A stretch of 64,000 nt of DNA from positions 744,001-808,000 of the forward strand of contig OX044360.1 of NCBI GenBank assembly GCA_943846745.1. Reading direction: 5' to 3'. The notes beneath the pieces were generated by a model. It was not told the DNA's origin and ran no database searches. It worked only from the letters and a program-made list of their open reading frames with translations. Positions 17,388 through 26,358 of the stretch are shown here, piece by piece. Numbering within the stretch: the stretch's first letter is position 1; every line of letters starts with the position of its first letter. Origin of the DNA: Opacimonas sp002292215. Its GTDB lineage: Bacteria > Pseudomonadota > Gammaproteobacteria > Enterobacterales > Alteromonadaceae. Made by a program: the position numbers and the translations under genes.

Positions 17388-18449
17388 TTAAAAAACCAAG
17401 GGTTTGATATAACTAGTGACATTTTCATCATTAGCCATACTTAAAAATTCCTCACCCAACCGGTCCGTTTCATCTAAAACCCTTGTCCAGTAAGCGATAC
17501 GGGTCGGTGCGTCCATAGTTTCAAAATCCGTGCGATCAGGAATTTTACTATAGGGTAATTTGGCTACAAACTCAGCACTTGGTACTAACATCACCACATT
17601 GTCGTAATTTTTAGCATGCGGTTTACGCTTTTTCAGGGATTTATCAAACCATCCTGTGATTGGTTTAGGATAAAAATGTGGATACAACGTCAACGAATCG
17701 GACGATTGCTGATGTGGAAACGATAAATCGAAATGATAATCAATGATCCCCCCATCGCGATACATTCCCTGCGGCGCATCTGAAATATTCTTGATCCCTT
17801 CCATGATTGCGGGGATCGAACCTGATGCAGTTAATGCCTGAATAAGGTTCTGCATAGTTAAAGATAAGTATTCAGATGGCAAATCATATGGACAGTCTAT
17901 AGTGATGCTATCTGTTGAAAATACCACTCGGTCATAATAATGTTTTAATTTTTTGCGCGATAACGCGTTCATCCCTGCGCTCATTAATAAACCAGGTATT
18001 TGCAGGGCTTTGTGTTCAAATCGAGTTAAACCTTTGGCACGTGCTACAATAAAATGTGCTTTGACCCGTTCATTGTTAAGGATTTCTGCAACGCCCGTCT
18101 GCCCCATTAATTGATCCATAATAGTATAAACACTTTGCGTAATATCAAATGGCGAAGGCTTGTCATTATATACGGTGTTAGCATAATAATGTGCCAACCG
18201 ATTAATCGCAGCTTTGGGATCGTTCTGCGCCATACATGCCGCCCTAAACGCACCCGCAGAACTACCGACTACGTGTAGTTTATGTGCCGTGTTGGCAAAA
18301 AATTCAGGGATAATAACCCGATCTAATCCTGCTAATACAAACCATTTAGGACCTCCTGACGCACCTAAAATAGTATCAAACAATTCAGGTGCAAACCCTT
18401 CATTAGTAATCCGTTGTAACGCCTTAGGGCCAGCATATATATCGAGCAT
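17388..18449 (-). CDS. Patatin-like phospholipase family protein
   Basis: 353 residues, no signal peptide. Patatin-type hydrolases use a Ser-Asp dyad to cleave acyl groups from lipids. The oxyanion-hole motif ILGASGGPKW is at residues 28-37, the nucleophile serine in GSSAG (HVVGSSAGAFRAA) near residue 63, and the catalytic Asp in the DGG motif (MYRDGGIIDYHF) near residue 234. Substrate unknown. A single gene, facing the tRNA-Val and backed by the long AT-rich gap. Confidence 0.9.
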   Translation of the reverse strand: MLDIYAGPKALQRITNEGFAPELFDTILGASGGPKWFVLAGLDRVIIPEFFANTAHKLHVVGSSAGAFRAACMAQNDPKAAINRLAHYYANTVYNDKPSPFDITQSVYTIMDQLMGQTGVAEILNNERVKAHFIVARAKGLTRFEHKALQIPGLLMSAGMNALSRKKLKHYYDRVVFSTDSITIDCPYDLPSEYLSLTMQNLIQALTASGSIPAIMEGIKNISDAPQGMYRDGGIIDYHFDLSFPHQQSSDSLTLYPHFYPKPITGWFDKSLKKRKPHAKNYDNVVMLVPSAEFVAKLPYSKIPDRTDFETMDAPTRIAYWTRVLDETDRLGEEFLSMANDENVTSYIKPLVF

Positions 18450-19131
18450 TGTTATCCACTCCCGCGTAATTGTTAAAATATTGTGTCACTAACCAGTACG
18501 AAAGTCACATTTTGGATCAATAATCTCTTACAAAGGCAAAATGATATCCACATTAAATTTCAAGTTGACAAACATCTCAAAACCATTTGTTTTTGCAAAA
18601 ATACTGTGCTCTACATTACTAATTTATAGCAACATGCGTAAAATTAAGGACATTACTGAACAACGCATTCTAATCAGAATTAGCATATAAAATTCATTTT
18701 ACTTCATCTTGAGCAAATAACCGACAAACCGCATAAAACATGACCTGCACAAATATAGTGCGGTATTAACTTACTGTTTATAACGCAACCAATTTAATCA
18801 TTATTCATTGAAAATAAATTCAATTATAGGTTTGATAAGAAAAGTCAACAAACAAAATAGCACAAAAAACAACCAACCGGTTTAAACCCCTATTCTATCT
18901 AAACTTTAGTCCTTTAATTTTTTATGTCCACAAAGTTATCCACAGATTCAGTGGATAAGTCAGCAAATCAATGTAAGATATTTCCTACAACATTAAATTA
19001 ACAAAATCAGCTGTTACTTATTTGTTTCACTTGAACACGGATAATGTCGGACAACTCAATATATTTTTTATCTTTCTCGGTGAATATTGTAATATATGGA
19101 TACATAAATATTAGTGACGGATTGACCAAGA
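18450..19131. other. AT-rich intergenic region with DnaA-box-like sites
   Basis: About 680 bases without a credible gene on either strand. It is markedly AT-rich. Four sequences within one base of the DnaA box TTATCCACA are present: 18452-18460 (ending CT), 18544-18552, 18935-18943 (exact) and 18949-18957 on the minus strand. No tRNA, terminator or long repeat seen. It must hold the promoters of the divergent patatin and yffB-like genes. Confidence 0.6.
18935..18957. repeat. Inverted pair of DnaA-box-like sequences
   Basis: TTATCCAC and GTGGATAA form a perfect 8-bp inverted repeat with a 7-base spacer. The left arm extends to an exact TTATCCACA box. It could bind DnaA or form a hairpin. Confidence 0.55.
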
Positions 19132-19476
19132 ATGACAAATCTTTATGGCATCAAAAACTGCGATACAATGAAAAAAGCCATGCGTTGGTTGAGTGATAAT
19201 AATATAGATTATACTTTCCACGATTATCGTAAAGAGGGAATTGACGCTCAGTGGATTACAGATATGTTAACTAACATTGAGTTAGATGTTTTTATTAATA
19301 AACGTGGTACTACGTTTAGGCAACTCGATGACGATGTAAAGGCTGCACTTACAGTTGCAAGCGCCATACCTTTATTGCTAGCACAACCTGCTATGATAAA
19401 ACGCCCGGTATTAATTCATGGTGACAAAATAGAGATAGGCTTTAAACCTGACGCATATAAACATATTTTTCTATAA
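19132..19476 (+). CDS. ArsC/Spx-family protein, YffB-like
   Basis: 114 residues with a thioredoxin-like ArsC/Spx fold. The start MTNLYGIKNCDTMKKAMRWL carries the single N-terminal Cys typical of YffB; the C-terminal AQPAMIKRPVLIHGDKIEIGF is the ArsC-family RP segment. True arsenate reductase activity is not implied; YffB is thought to act as a glutathione-linked thiol protein. It lies immediately before dapE, the same pairing as in E. coli, which supports the YffB assignment. Confidence 0.9.
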   Translation: MTNLYGIKNCDTMKKAMRWLSDNNIDYTFHDYRKEGIDAQWITDMLTNIELDVFINKRGTTFRQLDDDVKAALTVASAIPLLLAQPAMIKRPVLIHGDKIEIGFKPDAYKHIFL

Positions 19477-19542
19477 CCTTATTATCTAAATTGTATCCCC
19501 TAACCTGTAACATTTAACCTTTAACGATAAAGTACACAATAT

Positions 19543-20676
19543 ATGAATGATGTAATCGCACTTTGCCAAGCCCTTATCCAAGAACCGTCAGTGACTCCAG
19601 AAGACAAAGCCTGTCAGCCTATGATGGCGGATCGCTTAATACCTCTAGGTTTTGGGATTGAAACTATGGTGTTTCATGACACGACAAATATGTGGGCGCG
19701 AAAAGGCACGCAAGCTCCTCTATTTTGTTTTGCTGGCCATACAGATGTAGTGCCAACTGGTCCTGCTGACAAATGGCAACACCCTCCCTTTGCTGCGCAA
19801 ATCCATGATGGCTATATTTGGGGGCGTGGCGCTGCAGACATGAAAGGCAGTCTTGCAGCGATGGTAGTCGCAACCGAGCAGTTTGTCGCAGATTATCCCG
19901 ATCATAAAGGCTCAATAGCCTATCTCATTACCTCTGACGAAGAAGGTCCGTTTATTAACGGTACGACCAAAGTCATTGATACGTTAGAAGCACGTAATGA
20001 AAAAATCGATTACTGCGTGGTAGGTGAACCATCAAGCACCACTTTGGTCGGGGATGTGGTCAAATATGGGCGCCGTGGTTCTTTAACCGGTGATCTAATT
20101 GTAAAAGGTAAACAAGGTCATGTTGCCTACCCTCACCTAGCGGACAATCCTATACATAATGTGGCTGCTGCAATTGATGAACTCAGTAAAACTAAGTGGG
20201 ATAATGGCAACAGTGCGTTTCCAGCCAGTACATTTCAAGTCTCTAACTTTAATGCAGGAACCGGTGCAGGGAATGTGATCCCTGGAGAGTGTCATATCTG
20301 TTTTAACTTTCGCTTTTGTACCGAACAAACGTTTGAATCCTTACAGCGACAAGTGTATCAGATCTTAGATAGATACAAGCTTGATTACACCATTGACTGG
20401 ACGTTCAACGGCTTACCGTTTTTGACCGAATCAGGCACATTGGTTGATGCTACGGTTGCAGCAATCAAACATGTAACGGGACGAGATACGGAATTATCCA
20501 CTGCTGGCGGTACATCTGACGGGCGTTTCATTGCTCCCACTGGTGCACAAGTAATTGAATTAGGTCCTATCAATGCCACCATCCATCAAATAGATGAACG
20601 CGTTAAAGCTGATGATTTAGTACAACTAGCTGATATGTATTATCACATTTTAGTTAACACACTAGGTAACCAATAA
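19543..20676 (+). CDS. dapE: Succinyl-diaminopimelate desuccinylase
   Basis: 377 residues, full length M20-family zinc enzyme. It removes succinate from N-succinyl-LL-diaminopimelate in lysine and cell wall synthesis. Metal-binding His in CFAGHTDVVPTGP and Asp in GRGAADMKGSLAAM, the catalytic EE in TSDEEGP, and the C-terminal metal His in GPINATIHQIDE are all present. The dimerisation domain (about residues 180-290) includes KGKQGHVAYPHLADNP. It follows the yffB-like gene and is two bases from the M15 peptidase gene. Confidence 0.98.
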   Translation: MNDVIALCQALIQEPSVTPEDKACQPMMADRLIPLGFGIETMVFHDTTNMWARKGTQAPLFCFAGHTDVVPTGPADKWQHPPFAAQIHDGYIWGRGAADMKGSLAAMVVATEQFVADYPDHKGSIAYLITSDEEGPFINGTTKVIDTLEARNEKIDYCVVGEPSSTTLVGDVVKYGRRGSLTGDLIVKGKQGHVAYPHLADNPIHNVAAAIDELSKTKWDNGNSAFPASTFQVSNFNAGTGAGNVIPGECHICFNFRFCTEQTFESLQRQVYQILDRYKLDYTIDWTFNGLPFLTESGTLVDATVAAIKHVTGRDTELSTAGGTSDGRFIAPTGAQVIELGPINATIHQIDERVKADDLVQLADMYYHILVNTLGNQ

Positions 20677-20678
20677 AC

Positions 20679-21437
20679 ATGACGCATTGCGATCCACTTG
20701 GGGCAAAAGCTGACGGTTCTACTAAGATGTCGTTAACGGATAATGATCGCCGCCTGTATGGTATCGATGACTCACATCTGTTAACCATTGCTTCAGTTTT
20801 ACCTGATAACGGCTCGGATCGCCATCGTTTACAACCGGCTGCGGTACATGCGTTTATTACATTACAAACAGCTGCATCTGCCGCAGGCATTGATTGTCAG
20901 ATCATGAGTAGTTACCGTAGTTTTGCGCAACAACAATCTATTTGGGATCGAAAATGGCAAGGTGAATTACCAATATTAGATGCTGAGCATCAACCGTTGG
21001 ATATTACCTTAATGACTGACGTAGAAAAAATGCACAGTATTTTGCGGTGGTCAGCATTACCAGGTGGTTCACGACATCATTGGGGCACTGATTTTGATGT
21101 CATTGACCGTCAATCGGTTAATGCGTGCCAGCATGAAATTCAATTAGTTGAGGCGGAATACGCCCAAGATGGTGTATGCGGCAACTTAAGCCAATGGCTA
21201 GTCGCACATGCTCATGAATATGGGTTTTATCGTCCTTATGCACAATATCATGGGGGTATTGGCTGCGAGCCTTGGCATTATAGTTTTGAGCCTCTTGCAC
21301 AAGGTATCATGCAGGCATTGTCATTATCGACAATCACTTACCTCATTAAAGACAGTGATATTAAAGGTAAAGACGTTATACTAGCTAATATAGAAATGAT
21401 ATTTTCACGTTATATTCTTAATCAACAACAAATATAA
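20679..21437 (+). CDS. M15-family D-alanyl-D-alanine carboxypeptidase (VanY-like)
   Basis: 252 residues. LAS-type zinc peptidase that would trim D-Ala from peptidoglycan peptides. Zinc ligands are visible in SRHHWGTDFD (SxHxxGxxxD pattern) and the catalytic Glu/His in CEPWHYSF (ExxH). MSSYRSFAQQQSIW is the characteristic substrate-binding loop. No signal peptide is seen with the start used (ATG three bases after dapE) or from the alternative Met near 20727, which leaves its location unclear. Cotranscribed with dapE, so cell-wall-related context fits. Confidence 0.9.
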   Translation: MTHCDPLGAKADGSTKMSLTDNDRRLYGIDDSHLLTIASVLPDNGSDRHRLQPAAVHAFITLQTAASAAGIDCQIMSSYRSFAQQQSIWDRKWQGELPILDAEHQPLDITLMTDVEKMHSILRWSALPGGSRHHWGTDFDVIDRQSVNACQHEIQLVEAEYAQDGVCGNLSQWLVAHAHEYGFYRPYAQYHGGIGCEPWHYSFEPLAQGIMQALSLSTITYLIKDSDIKGKDVILANIEMIFSRYILNQQQI

Positions 21438-21466
21438 CCCTTTTACTTTTGCCTTAGGGATCAAGC

Positions 21467-21733
21467 ATGTCATTGACTGTCATTATTATTATTATCGTTG
21501 CGGCGTTGGCATTTATTTTGTCGAATATCATTACGTTACAAAAATCTAAGAGTTTTAGCTTACCGGATTCGTATAAAGCACGTAAAGCTGCTGAGGCTGA
21601 GCATTTGGCGCAAGCACAAAAGAATGCTGCAGCAAAAGGTGCAAATAAGCGCACACCAGATACCGAAACAAGTAAAACCCCGCAAGGTTACGAGAATGAT
21701 TATGCACAAGAAGATAAGCAGGATAATTGGTAA
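21467..21733 (+). CDS. Small single-span membrane protein (DUF2897-like)
   Basis: 88 residues. A hydrophobic helix at residues 3-22 (LTVIIIIIVAALAFILSNII) is followed by a charged Lys/Ala/Glu-rich tail, consistent with one membrane span and a cytoplasmic tail. The pattern resembles the small DUF2897 family of gammaproteobacteria, from recall only. It follows the M15 peptidase by 29 bases and probably shares its transcript. Function unknown. Confidence 0.6.
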   Translation: MSLTVIIIIIVAALAFILSNIITLQKSKSFSLPDSYKARKAAEAEHLAQAQKNAAAKGANKRTPDTETSKTPQGYENDYAQEDKQDNW

Positions 21734-21816
21734 TTATTGGCCTAAATTAGGGAAAATGGCCAAACGTCGTCTAAAACTATCCGACTCAATATAAAAGATT
21801 CGATCCAAATAACGGG

Positions 21817-22137
21817 TTATTTAAACGTCACCGCAGTACCACTAATACTGACTAAAAACATACCGTTTGATTGGCCTAACACTTCATAATCAATATCAAT
21901 TCCTACAACCGCATCAGCGCCAATAGCACGAGCATCTTCTTCAAGTTCTTGAAAAGCAATTTTTCGCGCATTATTAAGCTCATTTTCATATGCACCAGAG
22001 CGACCGCCAACTAAATCACGAACAGATGCAAAGATATCTTTCACAAAATTCGCACCGGTAATGGCCTCTCCAACAACAATACCGTGATACTGAGCAATTG
22101 AGCGTCCTTCAATTGAAGGTGTAGTCGTTAAAATCAT
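21817..22137 (-). CDS. YbjQ-family (UPF0145) protein
   Basis: 106 residues, full length. The sequence MILTTTPSIEGRSIAQYHGIVVGEAITGANFVKDIFA, the Gly-Gly-Arg-Ser turn and the GADAVVGIDIDYEVLG segment match YbjQ/UPF0145 (DUF74), a pentameric cytoplasmic fold sometimes called heavy-metal-binding; its role is unknown. The ATG overlaps the stop of the HIT gene by four bases (ATGA), so translation is coupled. Confidence 0.93.
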   Translation of the reverse strand: MILTTTPSIEGRSIAQYHGIVVGEAITGANFVKDIFASVRDLVGGRSGAYENELNNARKIAFQELEEDARAIGADAVVGIDIDYEVLGQSNGMFLVSISGTAVTFK

Positions 22138-22550
22138 AAAAGTTCCTTTATCTTCGCATGAGCAAGTATTTGATTAATGAGTATTTGTGCATCAGCCTCT
22201 GAATAAGCAATAGTTGGCAAGTGCCCCCATACTGGAGCTGGCCAAGCCTTGTCTTGCTCAAAGCGTGCAATATGATGTATGTGTAATTGACGAACCACAT
22301 TACCTAAAGCCGCAACATTTAATGTTGTCGGCGTATAGATGTCGAGCAACGCTTGACTCAGCGCATTTGATTCAGCTAAAACACTAGCCTGTTGGGTATC
22401 AGACAACTGACAAGTTTCACTGATATCAGCAACACGAGGCACTAAAATAAACCACGGATACTGGTTATCATTCATCAATAATAACTGAGATGTTGGCAGA
22501 TTGGCGACAAAATATGTATCGTTTTGTAAACGCGCATCTAAGTTAAACAT
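22134..22550 (-). CDS. HIT-domain protein
   Basis: About 138 residues from ATG 22550; the start MFNLDARLQNDTYFV is the usual one for this HIT subfamily and overlaps the astE stop by eight bases, whereas a longer frame from 22583 would overlap by 41. The histidine-triad motif reads QLHIHHIARFEQDKAWPAPVWG near residue 90. HIT proteins hydrolyse nucleotidyl phosphoramidates or dinucleoside polyphosphates; the exact substrate is unknown. Sandwiched and coupled between astE and YbjQ. Confidence 0.9.
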   Translation of the reverse strand: MFNLDARLQNDTYFVANLPTSQLLLMNDNQYPWFILVPRVADISETCQLSDTQQASVLAESNALSQALLDIYTPTTLNVAALGNVVRQLHIHHIARFEQDKAWPAPVWGHLPTIAYSEADAQILINQILAHAKIKELL

Positions 22551-23604
22551 CAAATTGACACTCCTTTTCAGTAACGGGGACAACCGTTAATAATGCCCGC
22601 TGCCCTAGCGCAACGTTAGCATTGGGGAAAACAATTGCTTCAGCATCTTGGACACAAGAATAAGAACGCAGTAACGTACCTTGGGCATCATACTCGCTAG
22701 CTAATACATCGCCTTGATTAAACGCCGTAAAGTTTGGCGTATTATCAGGAAAGTGAAATTTAAAATCTTCAGTATGACGCAGGATCATTTGTTTGATCCG
22801 AAATAAAACCGGCATGGTGCTTACACTTTCAACACTTTCAACACTCACCAAATCAAATAATGCCGTGCGCGCTTGCGCAAAATCAGCCATATTATTGTGC
22901 CCAAACGGTTTTACTTTTCCTAGTTCTACGGTAAAACTATGTACCCCGCAGTGTAACGAAGAAAAATATGAATACGTAGTAGTGGGTGATTCAGAAAATA
23001 ACACCGCTTGAATACCTGCTTTAGCTAACCATAATAGCTGGGTTTTAGAGTAAGCTTTACCATGTAAAAAAGGATACACCGCAAAACGCGGATACGCAGA
23101 ATCCTTTATCGCAGTATGTAAATCATAATGATAACAGATGGCTGGATCGTCGGCTTGCGCAAAAAACGCAATGGTCAGTTGTTCTAATTGATTGGCACGC
23201 ACCCGTTCAGGATTATCCTGCGGGGAATGCGCCCCACAAAACAAACGATTCATGTTTTCACTTATAAACCGTTGAGCAATATCCATAGCTGGTAAATTAG
23301 CAAATTGCACCATCAAACGCACCGTCAAACTGAGCGTTTGCGCTAACAGTGCTTCAACTAATTCATCGCAAATTTCAATTGGAGCGGTTTCATTACCATG
23401 CACCCCACACGAATATAATACATGGCTACCTTTACCTTGCTGATAAGCGTTAGGGATAAATTCAATAATGCCAGCAGTATGCACAACAACGCGAGTTTTA
23501 TTCGGTAACACCCACTCCTGAACTTGACTAAACTGTTCAGGGGCGGTGCGCGAACAATGTAAAAAATTGTCGCGCTGATTAGCAAATGATGGCATGGGTA
23601 ACAT
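22543..23604 (-). CDS. astE: Succinylglutamate desuccinylase AstE
   Basis: 353 residues. Zinc hydrolase releasing succinate and glutamate in the last step of the arginine succinyltransferase pathway. The carboxypeptidase-like zinc motif is YSCGVHGNETAPIE (His and Glu), with a further zinc His in DLHTAI and the catalytic Glu in TVELGKVKPFG. The C-terminal beta domain ends with FPNANVALGQRALL, as in E. coli AstE. Other ast genes are absent here. A 9-base tandem repeat encodes SVESVESVS near residue 255. First gene of a coupled trio with HIT and YbjQ. Confidence 0.9.
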   Translation of the reverse strand: MLPMPSFANQRDNFLHCSRTAPEQFSQVQEWVLPNKTRVVVHTAGIIEFIPNAYQQGKGSHVLYSCGVHGNETAPIEICDELVEALLAQTLSLTVRLMVQFANLPAMDIAQRFISENMNRLFCGAHSPQDNPERVRANQLEQLTIAFFAQADDPAICYHYDLHTAIKDSAYPRFAVYPFLHGKAYSKTQLLWLAKAGIQAVLFSESPTTTYSYFSSLHCGVHSFTVELGKVKPFGHNNMADFAQARTALFDLVSVESVESVSTMPVLFRIKQMILRHTEDFKFHFPDNTPNFTAFNQGDVLASEYDAQGTLLRSYSCVQDAEAIVFPNANVALGQRALLTVVPVTEKECQFDV

Positions 23605-23627
23605 TACTCAAAAATTGAATTAATGAG

Positions 23628-26084
23628 CTATTTTACGTGACATGACTCAAGATTCCAAATGCGTTCTACATAATCTTTAATTGAACGGTCAGAAGTAAAT
23701 TTCCCCATCTTCGCCGTATTCAAAATAGCCATACGCGCCCAATCACTTTGATCGCGATAAGCCGCATCAACGCGCTCTTGCGCTTTTGAATAGCTATCAT
23801 AATCTGCTAAACATAAATACGGATCGCCACCATCAAGTAAGCTGTATTTAATTGAAGACAATGCACGCGGTTTACCAGGTGTAAAGTAATCGGTATCTAA
23901 CCAATCAATCACTGCTTTTAACTCTGGATTTTTATAGTAGTAATCATAAGGATTATATCCTTTGGCATTCAATGCTTGCACTTCATCAACCGTTAAACCA
24001 AAGATGAAGATATTATCTTCCCCTACTTCTTCGGCAATTTCGATATTGGCACCATCTAATGTGCCAATCGTTAATGCACCATTGAGGGATAACTTCATGT
24101 TACCAGTACCCGATGCTTCTTTACCGGCTGTAGAGATCTGCTCTGATACATCTGCCGCAGGGATCATTTTCTCGGCTAACGACACGCGATAATTAGGTAA
24201 AAATACAACTTTAATTTTACCGTTAACACGTGGGTCATTATTCACTTTTTCTGCGACAGCATTGATTGCATAGATAATATCTTTGGCTAGTTTATAACCT
24301 GGAGCGGCTTTAGCACCAAAAATAAATACACGAGGATGCATGTCATAACTTGGGTCTGCTAACAAGCGACGATACAGCGCTAAAATATGTAATAAGTTTA
24401 AATGTTGACGTTTGTATTCATGTAAGCGTTTAATTTGTACATCAAAAATCGCTTTAGTATCAACATCAATACCCGTCAGAGCTTTGATTTCAGCCGCTAA
24501 CAATGCTTTGTTTTCTTGCTTCACTTTCATGAATTGTTTTTGGAACGTTTTGTTCGTTGCGTGCTTTGCTAAACCCGTTAATTTATCAAGATCTAATGGC
24601 CAATCAGCACCAATTTTCTTATCTATTAAGCTAGATAATTTTGGATTACAGGCTTTTAACCAACGACGTGGCGTTATCCCATTAGTGACATTCTTTAATT
24701 TTCCTGGCCACATGGTTTCAAATTCAGGGAATAGATTTTCTTTAACCAATTTAGAATGGATCTCAGCAACACCATTAACTGCAAAAGAACCAATGACAGA
24801 AAGATTCCCCATGCGTACCATTTTTTCATCGGCTTCTTCGATGATAGATAATTTGGCTTTCATGGCATTATCACCCGGCCAGACTTTTTCTACTTCATCA
24901 AGGAAACGATGGTTAATTTCATAGATAATTTCAATATGACGCGGTAAGATTTTTTCAATCATACGCACTGGCCATTTTTCTAATGCTTCTGGTAATAATG
25001 TATGATTGGTATAAGCAAACACTTTTGAACTGATCGCCCATGCACTATCCCAATCTAATTCAGCACGGTCAACTAAGATCCGCATTAACTCTGGAATAGC
25101 AATTGCCGGATGTGTGTCATTTAACTGGATCACGACTTGATCAACAAAGCGGCTCCAATCATCACCATGTGCACGTTTGTATCGACGAATAATATCTTTG
25201 AGTGAACACGCACTAAAGAAATACTGTTGGATCAGTCTTAATTCTTTACCTGCTTCGGTTTCATCATTTGGATAAAGTACTTTAGAAATGGTTTCTGCTT
25301 GCACGTTTTCACGCTGCGCATCCACATAACCGCCAGCATTAAATACATCCCAATTGAAATAATTTGACGCTTCAGATTGCCATAAACGTAATACGTTGAC
25401 GGTTTTACCTTCATAACCCACAACAGGAATATCCCAAGGTACCCCTTTGACAATCATACTTGGATGCCATTCTTTTTGAATGCCGCCGTTTTTACCGTAT
25501 TTAGTTTCTACGTAACCATATAATTGAATTTCTTGAATTGACTCAGGACGGCAAATTTCCCACGGATTACCGTAATCACGCCAGCTATCAGGGCGCTCAA
25601 TTTGTTCGCCATTGCGTATTTCTTGACGGAACAAGCCATGTTCATAATGCAATCCATATCCGATTGCAGGTAATTCTAGCGTTGCAAGTGAATCAATATA
25701 ACAAGCAGCTAAACGACCTAAACCGCCATTACCTAACGCCATGTCAGGTTCTTCTTCTAATATATCCGTTAAGTTGACGCCTAACTCTGTTAACGCTTCT
25801 TGAGCTTGCTCAAACACACCAAAGTTATGCATGTTATTGGATAATAAACGCCCCATTAAAAACTCAGCAGAAAAATAATGGACTGCACGTGTATCATTGA
25901 GATAATGAGCTTTTTGGGTTTTACGTAGACCTTCTAAGACCATTTCTTGAATTGCTGCACTCGTGGCTTTCCACCACGCATGATTATTGGCTTTGTTTTC
26001 ATCAGTCCCTAAGGTGCTATGGAGATGGCGCACAATGGCGTCTTTAAATTCTTTCTTGGATAAAACAGGGGTAGTCGATGGCAT
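23628..26084 (-). CDS. glgP: Glycogen/starch/alpha-glucan phosphorylase
   Basis: 818 residues, normal for GT35. It releases glucose-1-phosphate from alpha-1,4-glucans using pyridoxal phosphate. The PLP-lysine signature EASGTGNMKLSLNGALTIGTLDGANIEI is at about residue 656, and the N-terminal catalytic part (ALGNGGLGRLAACY, GYGLHYEHGLF, WEICRPE) is intact. It lies downstream of pgm on the same strand, which would convert its product to glucose-6-phosphate, but 274 bases separate the two and the glgBCA genes are not here. That spacer is AT-rich with no clear structure. Confidence 0.97.
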   Translation of the reverse strand: MPSTTPVLSKKEFKDAIVRHLHSTLGTDENKANNHAWWKATSAAIQEMVLEGLRKTQKAHYLNDTRAVHYFSAEFLMGRLLSNNMHNFGVFEQAQEALTELGVNLTDILEEEPDMALGNGGLGRLAACYIDSLATLELPAIGYGLHYEHGLFRQEIRNGEQIERPDSWRDYGNPWEICRPESIQEIQLYGYVETKYGKNGGIQKEWHPSMIVKGVPWDIPVVGYEGKTVNVLRLWQSEASNYFNWDVFNAGGYVDAQRENVQAETISKVLYPNDETEAGKELRLIQQYFFSACSLKDIIRRYKRAHGDDWSRFVDQVVIQLNDTHPAIAIPELMRILVDRAELDWDSAWAISSKVFAYTNHTLLPEALEKWPVRMIEKILPRHIEIIYEINHRFLDEVEKVWPGDNAMKAKLSIIEEADEKMVRMGNLSVIGSFAVNGVAEIHSKLVKENLFPEFETMWPGKLKNVTNGITPRRWLKACNPKLSSLIDKKIGADWPLDLDKLTGLAKHATNKTFQKQFMKVKQENKALLAAEIKALTGIDVDTKAIFDVQIKRLHEYKRQHLNLLHILALYRRLLADPSYDMHPRVFIFGAKAAPGYKLAKDIIYAINAVAEKVNNDPRVNGKIKVVFLPNYRVSLAEKMIPAADVSEQISTAGKEASGTGNMKLSLNGALTIGTLDGANIEIAEEVGEDNIFIFGLTVDEVQALNAKGYNPYDYYYKNPELKAVIDWLDTDYFTPGKPRALSSIKYSLLDGGDPYLCLADYDSYSKAQERVDAAYRDQSDWARMAILNTAKMGKFTSDRSIKDYVERIWNLESCHVK

Positions 26085-26358
26085 AATGATTTCTCTTGAA
26101 AAAGTGACTTTATCTAACTGATAAACGAAAAAATAAAATATATGTGTTTAATATAGCAAGACTTGAGACGACTTTATGTAAAATATTTGTTAAATATCAA
26201 AGAAAATTGGATGAATACGAATTCAGCACGACCCTTATTAACAATGTGATAACAATATAAATCAAAATAATTAACAAGCGGTCATTTAAAAACTATTTAA
26301 ACACTATTTACATACTCATTAAGAGCTTTATTTCGGTGATAAACATCCCGATTTTATA

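Noticed and set aside
18450..19131. Chromosomal origin oriC
   Set aside because: No dnaA, dnaN, mnmG or similar neighbour, few GATC sites and no AT-rich 13-mer array; only DnaA-box-like sites are supported.
24412..24924. Plus-strand frame of 170 codons
   Set aside because: Entirely antisense to the conserved glgP gene; composition is that of a shadow frame, with no ribosome site.
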